Of a DNA stretch of 38,279 bases, positions 22,451 through 30,014 are shown in pieces. Each line of letters begins with the position of its first letter. Positions within the stretch are counted from its first letter, which is position 1. The notes under the pieces are model-generated. The model was not told where the DNA came from, did no database searches, and saw nothing but the letters and a program-made list of their open reading frames with translations. Source of the stretch: an uncultured Hyphomicrobiales bacterium. Its GTDB lineage: Bacteria > Pseudomonadota > Alphaproteobacteria > Rhizobiales > Xanthobacteraceae. The translations under genes were made by a program, and so were the position numbers. The stretch spans positions 1-38,279 of the forward strand of contig CAIMEA010000162.1 of assembly GCA_903839845.1 (NCBI GenBank), given 5' to 3'.

Positions 22451-23317
22451 ATGCGCTCTCTCCTCTTCGTCCCGGCCGATGCCGGTCCCAAGCTCGACAA
22501 GGCGATTGCGTCCGGCGCCGACGCCGTCATCATCGATCTGGAAGATTCGATTTCGCCGGAGCGCAAAGCGCATGCGCGCGCCGCCTGCCTCGAATACCTC
22601 AAGAGCGCGCAGCCGAAAGCGCAGCGCCCGCGCCTGCTGGTGCGCATCAACGGGCTCGAGACCGGCCAGACCGACGCCGATCTCGCGGCAATCGTGCCGG
22701 GCAAGCCGGACGCCATCCTGTTTCCCAAAGCCGAAGGCGGCGAAAGCCTCGTCCATCTCGACGCCAAGCTGACAGCGCAGGAAGCTATTGCCGGCGTCGC
22801 CGAAGGGTCGATCAAGGTGCTGGCGCAGAATGTCGAGTCGTCGCTCGGCTTATTTCTGGCCGGGACGTTTCGCGGCGTCTCGCCGCGCCTGATCGGCATG
22901 ACCTGGGGACCGGAGGATTTGTCCGCCGAACTCGGCGCCGAAGCCAACCGCGACGCGCAAGGTCATTTGACCGAGCCCTATCGCCTTGCCCGCTCGATCT
23001 GTTTGTTCAGCGCCGCGGCGGCGAAGGTGCCGGCGATCGAGACGATCTATGCCGACTTCCGCAACACCGAAGGCCTGCGCCGCGAAACGCTCGACTCGCG
23101 CCGCGACGGCTTCACCGGCCGCCTCGCTATTCATCCGGCGCAGGTGCCGGTGATCAACGAAGTCTATACGCCGAGCGCCGAGCAGATCGAAAAAGCCAAA
23201 GCCGTGATCGCGGCTTTCGCGGCGCAACCCGGCGCCGGCGCCGTCGGCATCGACGGCAAGATGTATGACCGGCCGCATCTGGTGCGGGCGCAGAGGCTGT
23301 TGGGGAGTGTGAAGTAA
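22451..23317 (+). CDS. CitE-like CoA-ester lyase (HpcH/HpaI aldolase family)
   Basis: A 288-residue TIM-barrel lyase related to the citrate lyase beta subunit and malyl-CoA lyases, cleaving beta-hydroxyacyl-CoA with Mg2+. It opens MRSLLFVPADAGPKLDKAIASGADAVIIDLEDSI, the family's CoA-binding arginine and the metal/DLEDS motif. RPRLLVRINGLETG, FPKAEGGESL and GMTWGPEDLSAELGAEA are further landmarks. C-terminal FTGRLAIHPAQVPVIN is typical too. It is translated from ATG 22451, 14 bases after the MaoC stop; an upstream ATG at 22397 overlaps that gene and lacks the family start. Substrate choice (malyl-, citramalyl- or methylmalyl-CoA) is unclear. An inverted repeat follows the stop. Confidence 0.9.
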   Translation: MRSLLFVPADAGPKLDKAIASGADAVIIDLEDSISPERKAHARAACLEYLKSAQPKAQRPRLLVRINGLETGQTDADLAAIVPGKPDAILFPKAEGGESLVHLDAKLTAQEAIAGVAEGSIKVLAQNVESSLGLFLAGTFRGVSPRLIGMTWGPEDLSAELGAEANRDAQGHLTEPYRLARSICLFSAAAAKVPAIETIYADFRNTEGLRRETLDSRRDGFTGRLAIHPAQVPVINEVYTPSAEQIEKAKAVIAAFAAQPGAGAVGIDGKMYDRPHLVRAQRLLGSVK

Positions 23318-23325
23318 ACACTTGT

Positions 23326-23413
23326 GTCCGCCCGCGAAGGCGGGCATCCAGCAATCGCCGAAAATTACTCATTGCAAGGACGAAAAGTGCTGGATCCCCG
23401 CCTTCGCGGGGAC
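23326..23413. repeat. Inverted pair of Rhizobiales-type hairpin repeats
   Basis: Left arm 23326-23353 contains CCGCCCGCGAAGGCGGGCATCCAGC; right arm 23388-23413 contains GCTGGATCCCCGCCTTCGCGGGGAC, nearly its reverse complement. Each arm also folds on itself (CCCGC-GAAG-GCGGG). They lie between the convergent lyase and hisI genes and probably end both transcripts. The GCGAAGGCGGG form is a repeat widely seen in Rhizobiales intergenic regions. Confidence 0.8.
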
Positions 23414-23425
23414 GATATTTCGTTT

Positions 23426-23851
23426 CTATTTATAAACCTTGGCCGGGTCGAAGGTCTTGTCGGCGTCGCGGAATTCGAGTTTGACCGCGCCGGTCTGCCC
23501 AAGCGGCGCGGCGCGATAAAAACACGAGCGGCGGCCGGTGTGGCAGCCGCCGGCGCCGACCTGCTCGACCTTGATCCAGACCGCGTCCTGATCGCAGTCG
23601 ACGCGCAGCTCAGCGACACGCTGGACGTGGCCGGACTGTTCGCCCTTTTTCCAGAGCTTCTTGCGCGAGCGCGAGAAGTACCAGGCCTCGCCGGTCTCGA
23701 TGGTTTTGGCCAAAGACTCGGCATTCATGTGCGCGACCATCAGCACGTCGCCCGACGCGACATCGGTCGCGACCGCGGTGACAAGGCCGTCGGCGTCGAA
23801 CTTGGGAAGAAGCGTCAAGCCTTCTTCGATGTCGTGTGCGTGCGTGGACAA
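23426..23851 (-). CDS. hisI: Phosphoribosyl-AMP cyclohydrolase
   Basis: A 141-residue cytoplasmic enzyme for the third step of histidine synthesis, opening the adenine ring of phosphoribosyl-AMP. The Zn and Mg motifs are complete: DVLMVAHMN and [19 protein letters not shown] in the N-terminal half, [12 protein letters not shown] with acidic metal ligands, and [13 protein letters not shown] with the zinc cysteines. It is the stand-alone cyclohydrolase without the HisE pyrophosphatase domain, the usual alphaproteobacterial arrangement. The ATG at 23851 comes 47 bases after the folE stop on the same strand, so folE-hisI is likely an operon. Confidence 0.96.
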   Translation of the reverse strand: MSTHAHDIEEGLTLLPKFDADGLVTAVATDVASGDVLMVAHMNAESLAKTIETGEAWYFSRSRKKLWKKGEQSGHVQRVAELRVDCDQDAVWIKVEQVGAGGCHTGRRSCFYRAAPLGQTGAVKLEFRDADKTFDPAKVYK

Positions 23852-23898
23852 GGAATGCTCCTAGCTTTCCTCGTCACCTTTAGAGGTGCGAGTGCCTT

Positions 23899-24552
23899 TT
23901 ACTTCCCGCGCAGCAAGGTCATGAAGCGGACCAGCTGGTTGGGATCGTCGCGGAACGCGCCGGAGAAATGCGTCGTCACCGTCGTCGCACCGGCCTTGTT
24001 GACGCCGCGGATCGACATGCACATGTGCTCGGCCTCGATCATCACCGCGACGCCGCGCGGCTTGAGGATCTCTTCGATCGCGGTGGCGACCTGCGAGGTG
24101 AGATGCTCCTGCGTCTGCAGGCGGTGCGCATAGACATCGACCAGCCGCGCCAGCTTCGACAGGCCGACGACCCGGTCGGTCGGCATGTAGGCGACATGCG
24201 CCTTGCCGTAGAACGGCATCATGTGGTGTTCGCAGTGCGAATTGAAAGCGATGTCCTTGACCAGCACGAAATCGTCATAGCCGCCGGTCTCGCTGAAAGT
24301 GCGGTCGAGCACCTCGGCCGGGCAGGCGCGGTAGCCTTCGTAGATTTCCTCATAGGCGTCGATGACGCGCTTGGGCGTATCGAGCACGCCTTCGCGCGCG
24401 GCGTCGTCGCCGGCAAAGGCGATCAAGGTGCGCACGGCGGCCTCGGCCTCCTCGCGCGACGGGCGCGGCCCGCTCGGCGTCGGCGCGGCCCGCACATGGT
24501 CGGACAGGCCCTGCTGGGCGAATGGCTTGATAATTGAATTCTTGGCGTCCAT
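23899..24552 (-). CDS. folE: GTP cyclohydrolase I
   Basis: A 217-residue enzyme that converts GTP to dihydroneopterin triphosphate, first step of folate (and possibly pterin) synthesis. It forms the homodecameric FolE fold. Zinc ligands are visible as [22 protein letters not shown] and the later [10 protein letters not shown] cysteine; the GTP-ring residues in [26 protein letters not shown] are family signatures. I place the start at ATG 24552: GGAGA is correctly spaced, and residues upstream in the open frame look like non-coding translation. It lies divergent from the Fe-S scaffold gene, the promoter for both being in 24553-24808. hisI follows on the same mRNA. Confidence 0.96.
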   Translation of the reverse strand: MDAKNSIIKPFAQQGLSDHVRAAPTPSGPRPSREEAEAAVRTLIAFAGDDAAREGVLDTPKRVIDAYEEIYEGYRACPAEVLDRTFSETGGYDDFVLVKDIAFNSHCEHHMMPFYGKAHVAYMPTDRVVGLSKLARLVDVYAHRLQTQEHLTSQVATAIEEILKPRGVAVMIEAEHMCMSIRGVNKAGATTVTTHFSGAFRDDPNQLVRFMTLLRGK

Positions 24553-24752
24553 CGGTCTCTCCGTTCGACCGGCGCTCGCCCTGTGCAGGGCTGCTCCGGA
24601 AGTGTCACCGGGGTGGCCGCGCCTGACGCCCTTTCGAGGCAATTTCGACGCGCATTCGGCAGGTGATTTCGGCCGTTGAGGCCTCATTCCGCCCTGCCCC
24701 CAATCCACCAGTGCGAGAACCCCTTCTCGTACCGGCAGGGTGATCCCTATAT

Positions 24753-24776
24753 ATTGCTTTGTACGGACGAAGCAAT
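24753..24776. promoter_or_regulatory. Inverted repeat in the divergent folE/scaffold region
   Basis: ATTGCTT (24753-24759) and AAGCAAT (24770-24776) frame a 10-base centre, 33 bases before the scaffold gene start. It could be an operator or a leader hairpin. Confidence 0.35.
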
Positions 24777-24808
24777 GTGCCGGATCACGGCCGGGCGGGT
24801 CAATTTCG

Positions 24809-25255
24809 ATGCTAAATGACGTCTATAATGCCAAAATTCTCGATCTGGCTGGCAATATCCCCCGCCTTGGCCGGCTTGCGGCGCCTGACGCCAGCGCCAC
24901 CGCCCACTCCAAGCTGTGCGGGTCGACCGTGACGGTCGACCTTAATATGGCCGACGGCAAGGTTTCCGACTTTGCGCATGACGTCAAAGCCTGCGCGCTC
25001 GGCCAGGCCTCGTCCTCGATCATGGCCCGCCATGTGGTAGGCTCCTCGCCGGACGAACTGCGGTCCCTGCGCGAGACGGTGCGCAAGATGCTGAAGGAAA
25101 ACGGCGCGCCGCCGTCCGGCAAATGGGCCGACATCGCCTTGCTCGAGCCGGTGCGCGACTACAAGGCCCGCCACGCCTCGACGCTGCTGACCTTCGACGC
25201 GGTGGTGAAGGCGGTCGACGAGATCGAGGCCAAACGCAAACAGGCGGCGGAATAA
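24809..25255 (+). CDS. IscU/SufU-like iron-sulfur scaffold family protein
   Basis: A 148-residue protein of the IscU/SufU/NifU-N fold, which assembles Fe-S clusters for transfer. Landmarks are [13 protein letters not shown] at the N-terminus, [12 protein letters not shown] with C37 and [19 protein letters not shown] with C62. The third cysteine of true scaffolds is missing; the equivalent region reads [10 protein letters not shown], with H122 nearby. It may bind zinc or a cluster in a different way, or act as a modulator; clear isc or suf genes are absent. This type is common as a stand-alone gene near folE, hisI and yidD in Rhizobiales. I start at ATG 24809, in frame with the family N-terminus. 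Confidence 0.85.
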   Translation: MLNDVYNAKILDLAGNIPRLGRLAAPDASATAHSKLCGSTVTVDLNMADGKVSDFAHDVKACALGQASSSIMARHVVGSSPDELRSLRETVRKMLKENGAPPSGKWADIALLEPVRDYKARHASTLLTFDAVVKAVDEIEAKRKQAAE

Positions 25256-25287
25256 CCGCCGCCTGCGCCGTCAGCCCCATCGATCGA

Positions 25288-25659
25288 CTAGTCGAACGTT
25301 GCCGAGGTTGTGTCGGTCTTGCGGTTATACTTGATGGTGATCTTCGACACTTCGCACAGATTGATGTCGTGCCAGACCGCCGTTGAATCGTCCTCGTCAT
25401 AGACGACCTTCAGGTCCCACAGGCAGGTCTTGCCGACGCGGTGAAATTTGATCTCGCGTTGTTCGCCGTCGTCGAGACTGTCGTCGCTGCCCAGGATGTC
25501 CTCTTCCCAGTCGTCGGCCTTGGCGGGTGAAATATAGACTTCGCTGATGTCGTAGCCGGTACGATTGATCAGCAGGAAGTCCTGGCGGGATTCCGCCTGC
25601 GTTGACGTCGTCGTGAACGCGGATACCAGCATCGCCGCGGCGATCAGAAAATACTTCAT
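25288..25659 (-). CDS. Small exported protein of unknown function
   Basis: A 123-residue periplasmic protein. MKYFLIAAAMLVSAFTTTSTQA is a signal peptide. The mature part, RQDFLLINRTGYDISEVYIS, then DDWEEDILGSDDSLDDGE and CLWDLKVVYDEDD, has the pattern of a small beta-rich family widespread in Rhizobiales and sometimes mis-annotated as argininosuccinate lyase; it has no lyase motif. Two cysteines (VGKTCLW and INLCEVSK) probably pair. The start at ATG 25659 has GGGGGCACG upstream. An upstream extension would add a basic stretch before the signal peptide and is rejected. Confidence 0.75.
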   Translation of the reverse strand: MKYFLIAAAMLVSAFTTTSTQAESRQDFLLINRTGYDISEVYISPAKADDWEEDILGSDDSLDDGEQREIKFHRVGKTCLWDLKVVYDEDDSTAVWHDINLCEVSKITIKYNRKTDTTSATFD

Positions 25660-25820
25660 CGTGCCCCCGATTGATTTTGTGGCGCCGCCAGGATTCTGCG
25701 TGCGCATTGCATGCCGCGCCGTGGCGCGGCTGACGCCAGCGTTTCGCACGGCTTCTCAGCGTTGACAAGCAACGAGAGTCCGCTACCAGCGATGAAAAAA
25801 ACGGCAGCTATACCGGCTGT

Positions 25821-27203
25821 CTATTGCGCCGAGGCCAGGCCGCCGGTCTTGCGCACGGTCAGGTCGGCGCGCGCGCCGATCGGTTTGGCGCAGGACGCGA
25901 TCAGCCGCGGCAGGCTCTGCTGCGCGCCGGTATTGCCGATGCGGATGATCGTCACCAGACCCTTTCGGCTCGTCTCGATCACCATCGAATGGCTTCCCGG
26001 GCCGGCGAATTCGCGGATCAGGGCGGCCGGTACCGCGCCGGCGGCGGAACTGACCAGTTCGCCCGGCCCGTCATGACGTTGCGAGGCGGTCACGGCCAGT
26101 CGGGCGCGCGCCCCGCCTGTGCGCAGGCTGACGCTATCGGGCCTGGCCGACAGCCGCGTATCGTCGGTTATCGTGCGCCGTTCGACATAGCTGAGTTCGA
26201 AACTGTCGGCATCGGCGCCGCAGGCAACCGCCAGATCGAAGCTGCCGATCGGCTCGCCCTCAATCGTGAACGGGTGCCGCCGCGCCAGCGAGGCAATGCC
26301 GCCGCGATCGACCATCGCCCAGCGCTGCTCGTTGATCGGCGTCGCGCGCAAGCCGCTGGTCACCGGCGCGGCCGGCAAAGCCTGAACCGGCGGCGCCACT
26401 GCGGCGGCGGCGACAGGCGGCGCAGCCGCATCGTCGGTGGCGAGCCGGGTGCGGCGAAGTTCGTTGCGCGTCATCGTATGCAGCGGCTCCCATGGCGGAA
26501 TCCGCAGCGCCAGATCGAGCAGATCGATCGACGCACCCATCTCGGCGGTAAATTGCGCGAGGCGCCCGATGTCGCGCTGTACCAGGACGAGGTCCTCGGC
26601 CGAATAAGTCGCCGCCGTCGGATCGTCACGACGATCGCCGAGCCAGATCTGATGCACCATCACCCGCGCTTCCGGAGGCACGGTGCGCTGCACGCCGCCG
26701 AGCAGCACAAAGGCGCACATGGATTCGCAATCGGCCCGCGGCGAGACCACCGCGGCAATGTCGGCATTTCGCTCCGCATTGTCTTTGGCGGTATCTTTGG
26801 CGTTATCTTTTGCGATATCGATGGCGGCGGCTCTGCCGACGACATCGCCTTTCAGATCGACGACACGGCCGACGGTGGCCGCCAGCCGTAATTTTCGCAC
26901 TTCGCGGCCAAGTGCAATGGCGCCCAGCACCGAGCCGCCATCGGAATCGAGCACCAGGATGGCGTCGGACAAATCCCGGCCCTGCACGGCGCGGATGAAG
27001 TCGCGCGCGCTGTCGGCGGTGATCGCACCGCTGGCGGCGATGTATGTCTTGCAGGCGATGCCGCAGCTTTCAGCCGGTCCCTGCCGGCGCAGTTCGAAGC
27101 GCATCGGCAGCGTGCGGTCGCCGGCCTTTGCCGGCAAAGCGCCAACCAGCGCCGCAAGAAGCGCAACGACGGCACCCGAAGCGCCAAGAAGGGAGCAACG
27201 CAT
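25821..27203 (-). CDS. Exported ClpP/crotonase-like protein (COG3904-like)
   Basis: A 460-residue exported protein. After a signal peptide (cleavage after AKA, about residue 27) comes a ClpP-like segment: CGIACKTYIAASGAITADSA, AILVLDSDGGSVLGAIALGREVR, and ADCESMCAFVLLGGVQR with a candidate serine in CESMC, then ARVMVHQIW with a histidine. These parallel the oxyanion loop and catalytic Ser and His of ClpP-fold periplasmic proteins; activity is unproven. An insertion at about residues 127-142 consists of AKDN/AKDT repeats, encoded by four 12-base units. The C-terminal 200 residues, after a Pro/Ala linker, form a second domain that I cannot name. The start has AGGGGGATGA upstream. Confidence 0.72.
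   Translation of the reverse strand: MRCSLLGASGAVVALLAALVGALPAKAGDRTLPMRFELRRQGPAESCGIACKTYIAASGAITADSARDFIRAVQGRDLSDAILVLDSDGGSVLGAIALGREVRKLRLAATVGRVVDLKGDVVGRAAAIDIAKDNAKDTAKDNAERNADIAAVVSPRADCESMCAFVLLGGVQRTVPPEARVMVHQIWLGDRRDDPTAATYSAEDLVLVQRDIGRLAQFTAEMGASIDLLDLALRIPPWEPLHTMTRNELRRTRLATDDAAAPPVAAAAVAPPVQALPAAPVTSGLRATPINEQRWAMVDRGGIASLARRHPFTIEGEPIGSFDLAVACGADADSFELSYVERRTITDDTRLSARPDSVSLRTGGARARLAVTASQRHDGPGELVSSAAGAVPAALIREFAGPGSHSMVIETSRKGLVTIIRIGNTGAQQSLPRLIASCAKPIGARADLTVRKTGGLASAQ
26777..26824. repeat. In-frame 12-bp tandem repeat within the ClpP-like gene
   Basis: Four successive 12-base units (CATTGTCTTTGG, CGGTATCTTTGG, CGTTATCTTTTG, CGATATCGATGG) encode the IAKDNAKDTAKDN stretch. 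Period 12 keeps the frame, so copy number changes would add or remove four residues without damage. Confidence 0.8.
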
Positions 27204-27567
27204 TCATCCCCCTATCAGCGCGGAAGACAAAGAATCTGTCCCAACTATGGAACGGAACCGTTTCTCGCGCGTAAAGAAGAAGCCGGACTCTGTTTATCGA
27301 TATGCATTACGCATCAAAGCGGCGATGGAACTTGCACATCAACGCGTCGAGCCCGCACGGCTTCAACAACCCCCCGAACCTGTCTTTTTTAAAACGGCGC
27401 GTGGATTCGCGTCCAGTGCAAAAAGGCCGCTGTCCCTGACCGGTTCTGCCCTGTCTCTCGGCAGCATCGGCGATTTGGAACTTGCCGCGAAACCTTGTTA
27501 AGAGACTGCGGCGCAGAGCTTTCTGTATAAAATGCGACACGTTCCACTGCTGGAACCCGGCGTAAAC
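27204..27567. other. Divergent intergenic gap before yidD
   Basis: About 364 bases (328 if yidD starts at the upstream ATG) between the divergent ClpP-like and yidD genes. It must carry both promoters. TGTATAAAAT at about 27524-27533 could be a -10 element for yidD. I see no repeat, RNA gene or coding content. Confidence 0.4.
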
Positions 27568-27912
27568 ATGCCCGAAATTCCGTCATCGTCAAAAATTTTA
27601 GTCGCCGGTGTTGCCGCTTTGCCGCGCCTGATCGGCCGCGCTTTAGTGGCATTATACCGCTACACGCTGTCGCCGCTGATCGGCCCGCGCTGCCGCCATT
27701 TGCCGAGTTGCTCGGAATATGCCGACGAAGCTATCGGCCGTTTCGGCCTGTGGGCCGGAGGCTGGATGGCGCTGGCGCGCATCCTGCGCTGCCAGCCCCT
27801 CGGCACGCACGGCCTGGATTTTGTCCCTAAAACCTTGCCCACCAAGGGGCGCTGGTTTCTGCCATGGCGCTACGGGCGCTGGCGCGGCACCAACAACACA
27901 GCCTCGCCGTGA
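27568..27912 (+). CDS. yidD: Membrane protein insertion efficiency factor YidD
   Basis: A 114-residue membrane-associated protein that helps YidC insert inner-membrane proteins. The diagnostic text is LYRYTLSPLIGPRCRHLPSCSEYADEA with its cysteines, then GWMALARILRCQPLGTHGLDFVPKTLP. The C-terminal RYGRWRGTN tail is a variable part. Two starts are possible: ATG 27532 and ATG 27568. I prefer 27568 because the candidate promoter element TATAAA touches the upstream ATG and family N-termini are short. Neither has a clear Shine-Dalgarno. The stop TGA overlaps the next ATG by one base (TGATG), so translation into the DedA gene is coupled. In many bacteria yidD sits next to rnpA and yidC instead. Confidence 0.92.
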   Translation: MPEIPSSSKILVAGVAALPRLIGRALVALYRYTLSPLIGPRCRHLPSCSEYADEAIGRFGLWAGGWMALARILRCQPLGTHGLDFVPKTLPTKGRWFLPWRYGRWRGTNNTASP

Positions 27913-28898
27913 TGAAAAATCGCGGCCACGCTTTCCTGCTGCTGACGATCGCCCTGAGCGTGCTGGCGACAGTATTCTTTGGCTTGCGCAGTTACGGTTC
28001 TCTGCAGCTACTGCGGTCGGCCTATGAAGCCGGCCGGCCGCAGCTCAGCAGCGTCCGCGCCTGGATGACACTCGAGCATGTCGCCGCAACCTATCGCGTG
28101 CCGCTCACCGAGTTGATCCCGCGCCTCGATTTGCCGACCGACACCAAACGCGACGACAGTCTGAAAGACATTGCCGACAGACGCGGGATTGGACGTTTCG
28201 ACTTTGTGCGCCAAGTGCAACGCTCGCTCGGGCAATCGGCGCCGCTCCCCAATGACGCCGCCGCCGACAAAACGCAAAACGGATGGCTTGGCCGGCTCAC
28301 GGACGCTGTTCTGTCCGCGGTGCTCGCCTACGGCTATCCGGCTTTCGCGGCGGCGCTGCTCATGGGTGCGCTCGGCTTGCCGCTGCCAACCGGGCTGGTC
28401 ACCATTCTCGCCGGATCGCTCGCAGCACTTGGCCGTATCGACCTGATCCCGGCCGCAGCAATCGCGGTCACCGCCTCGCTCGGCGGCGATATGCTGGCCT
28501 ATCTGATCGGCCGCACGGTGAACGAAAACTTTCTCGTCCGCCACGGCCGCCTGCTTGGCCTTTCGCCCGCGCGACGGCAACGCGCGCAGTCTTTGTTTGC
28601 GCGTTGGGGCGGACTGACAGTCGTATTCTCGCGCACGCTGGTGTCGCATTTGAGTTCGTTCACCAGCCTACTGGCGGGGCTGAGCCGATATAATATGCTG
28701 TCGTTCCTGTTATTCTCGGCGATCGGCCGCCTGTTATGGACGTCGCTCTATATCGGCGTCGGCTATGGCGTCGGCAGCAATATCGACGCCGCCGGTCAGT
28801 TTCTCGGCAATCTGAGCGGGCTGTTGGCGGCCATGGCGGTGCTTGTGGTGTCGGGCGCCTATCGCGCCGGTTTCATGCGATCGGATATCGGCGCGTGA
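27912..28898 (+). CDS. DedA/VTT-domain membrane protein with an N-terminal extension
   Basis: A 328-residue inner-membrane protein of the DedA (SNARE-associated) superfamily, whose members take part in lipid-carrier recycling and membrane homeostasis. The membrane part is about residues 125-320: GYPAFAAALLMGALGLPLPTGLVTILAGSLAAL, GGDMLAYLIGRTV, and FSRTLVSHLSSFTSLLAGLSRYNMLSFLLFSAIGRLLW, with the conserved FSR and G/AGLSR motifs. Before it come one N-terminal helix and a soluble segment (MTLEHVAATYRVPLTELIPRL, LKDIADRRGIGRFDFVRQV), which looks like paired small helical motifs that occur attached to membrane redox or transport proteins. It is coupled to yidD through TGATG. Confidence 0.88.
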   Translation: MKNRGHAFLLLTIALSVLATVFFGLRSYGSLQLLRSAYEAGRPQLSSVRAWMTLEHVAATYRVPLTELIPRLDLPTDTKRDDSLKDIADRRGIGRFDFVRQVQRSLGQSAPLPNDAAADKTQNGWLGRLTDAVLSAVLAYGYPAFAAALLMGALGLPLPTGLVTILAGSLAALGRIDLIPAAAIAVTASLGGDMLAYLIGRTVNENFLVRHGRLLGLSPARRQRAQSLFARWGGLTVVFSRTLVSHLSSFTSLLAGLSRYNMLSFLLFSAIGRLLWTSLYIGVGYGVGSNIDAAGQFLGNLSGLLAAMAVLVVSGAYRAGFMRSDIGA

Positions 28899-28997
28899 TG
28901 GCGACAGAAAATCAAGGCTCACGCGCGCGGCCGAAACCGGGTGGACAGCGCCAGGCCGTTCGCTTCTAGTTGGCGGCTCTTGCCGCAAGGATTCGCA

Positions 28998-29918
28998 ATG
29001 CCCTCACCTGCCCTGACGATCAATCGCCGATCTTGGCTGCTTTTGATAATCCTGTCGGTGCTATGGGGCGGTTCGTTCTTTTTCGTCGCCGTCGCATTGC
29101 GTGAACTGCCGCCGATGACTCTGGCGCTGGCGCGCGTCGCTTTCGCCGCGGCGTTTATCTATCCGATTTTCAAGATGCAGGGCGGCAGCCTGCCGGCGAC
29201 CCTCGCCGGCTGGAAACCTTTCATCGTGATGGGCCTGTTCAACAACATCATTCCGTTCTCGCTGATCTTTGCCGGTCAGGCCCGCATACCCAGCGGACTG
29301 GCGTCGGTGCTCAACGCCACCACGCCTCTGTTTGCGCTTCTCGTGCTGGCGTCTTTCGGCGAGGAAAGACTGATCCTGCGCCGCGTCATCGGCGTGCTGA
29401 TCGGGCTTGCCGGAGTCTTCGTGCTGCGCGATCCCGATCTGGCGCCGACCGAAGGCCAGACCGTCGGCATGCTGCTCTGCCTTGGCGGCGCGTTGAGCTA
29501 CGGCTTTGCCGGATTGTGGGGCCGGCGCAATTTCAACAACGTGCCACCGCTGACCACCACGACCTGCCAGCTTATCTCGTCGAGCATCATCATGGCGATC
29601 ATCGCCGGCGCGGTCGATCGGCCATGGCAACTGCCGATGCCGGGCGCAACGACCTGGAGCGCCGTCGTCGGCCTGGCGGCGCTATCGACCGCGCTCGGCT
29701 ATATTCTGTTCTTCCGAATCCTGGCGCAGGCCGGCGCCGCCAACGTGATGCTGGTGACGCTCCTGATCCCGGTTACCGCCATCGGCCTCGGCGTGCTGGC
29801 GCTCGGCGAGCCGCTATTGCTGCGGGAAATCGCCGGCGCCCTGGTCATCGCCGCCTCGCTTCTGGTGATCGACGGCCGGGTGCTGGGCTGGGCCAAAGGC
29901 CGGCTGGCGGGGCGCTAA
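28998..29918 (+). CDS. EamA/DMT-family permease
   Basis: A 306-residue inner-membrane transporter of the drug/metabolite family with ten hydrophobic helices in two EamA repeats: SWLLLIILSVLWGGSFFFVAVAL starts the first, and SYGFAGLWGRRNFNNVPP falls at the start of the second. Conserved PPMTLALARVAFAAAF and the C-terminal ALGEPLLLREIAGALVIAASLLVI, with the usual GEP motif, confirm the family. Substrates are metabolites or amino acids, unassigned here. AAGGATTCGCA before ATG 28998 fixes the start. It is followed 96 bases later by thrS. Confidence 0.93.
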   Translation: MPSPALTINRRSWLLLIILSVLWGGSFFFVAVALRELPPMTLALARVAFAAAFIYPIFKMQGGSLPATLAGWKPFIVMGLFNNIIPFSLIFAGQARIPSGLASVLNATTPLFALLVLASFGEERLILRRVIGVLIGLAGVFVLRDPDLAPTEGQTVGMLLCLGGALSYGFAGLWGRRNFNNVPPLTTTTCQLISSSIIMAIIAGAVDRPWQLPMPGATTWSAVVGLAALSTALGYILFFRILAQAGAANVMLVTLLIPVTAIGLGVLALGEPLLLREIAGALVIAASLLVIDGRVLGWAKGRLAGR

Positions 29919-29967
29919 AACCATATTGCACCGGCCGATTCGCCTGCTATATCCCTTCTAAATCCAC

Positions 29968-29997
29968 GCTTACCCGCGCTCGTTCGCGGGAGTGAGC
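29968..29997 (+). promoter_or_regulatory. Hairpin in the thrS leader, possible ThrS translational operator
   Basis: GCTTAC (29968-29973) pairs with GTGAGC (29992-29997) and CCGCG (29974-29978) with CGCGG (29985-29989), with a two-base GA bulge. The 6-base loop is CTCGTT and contains CGT (CGU in RNA), a threonine anticodon. The hairpin ends three bases before the AAGGAG Shine-Dalgarno (30001-30006). In E. coli, ThrS represses its own mRNA by binding leader hairpins that mimic the tRNA-Thr anticodon arm; this structure is suggestive of the same. Confidence 0.5.
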
Positions 29998-30014
29998 TTA
30001 AAGGAGACAAGACC

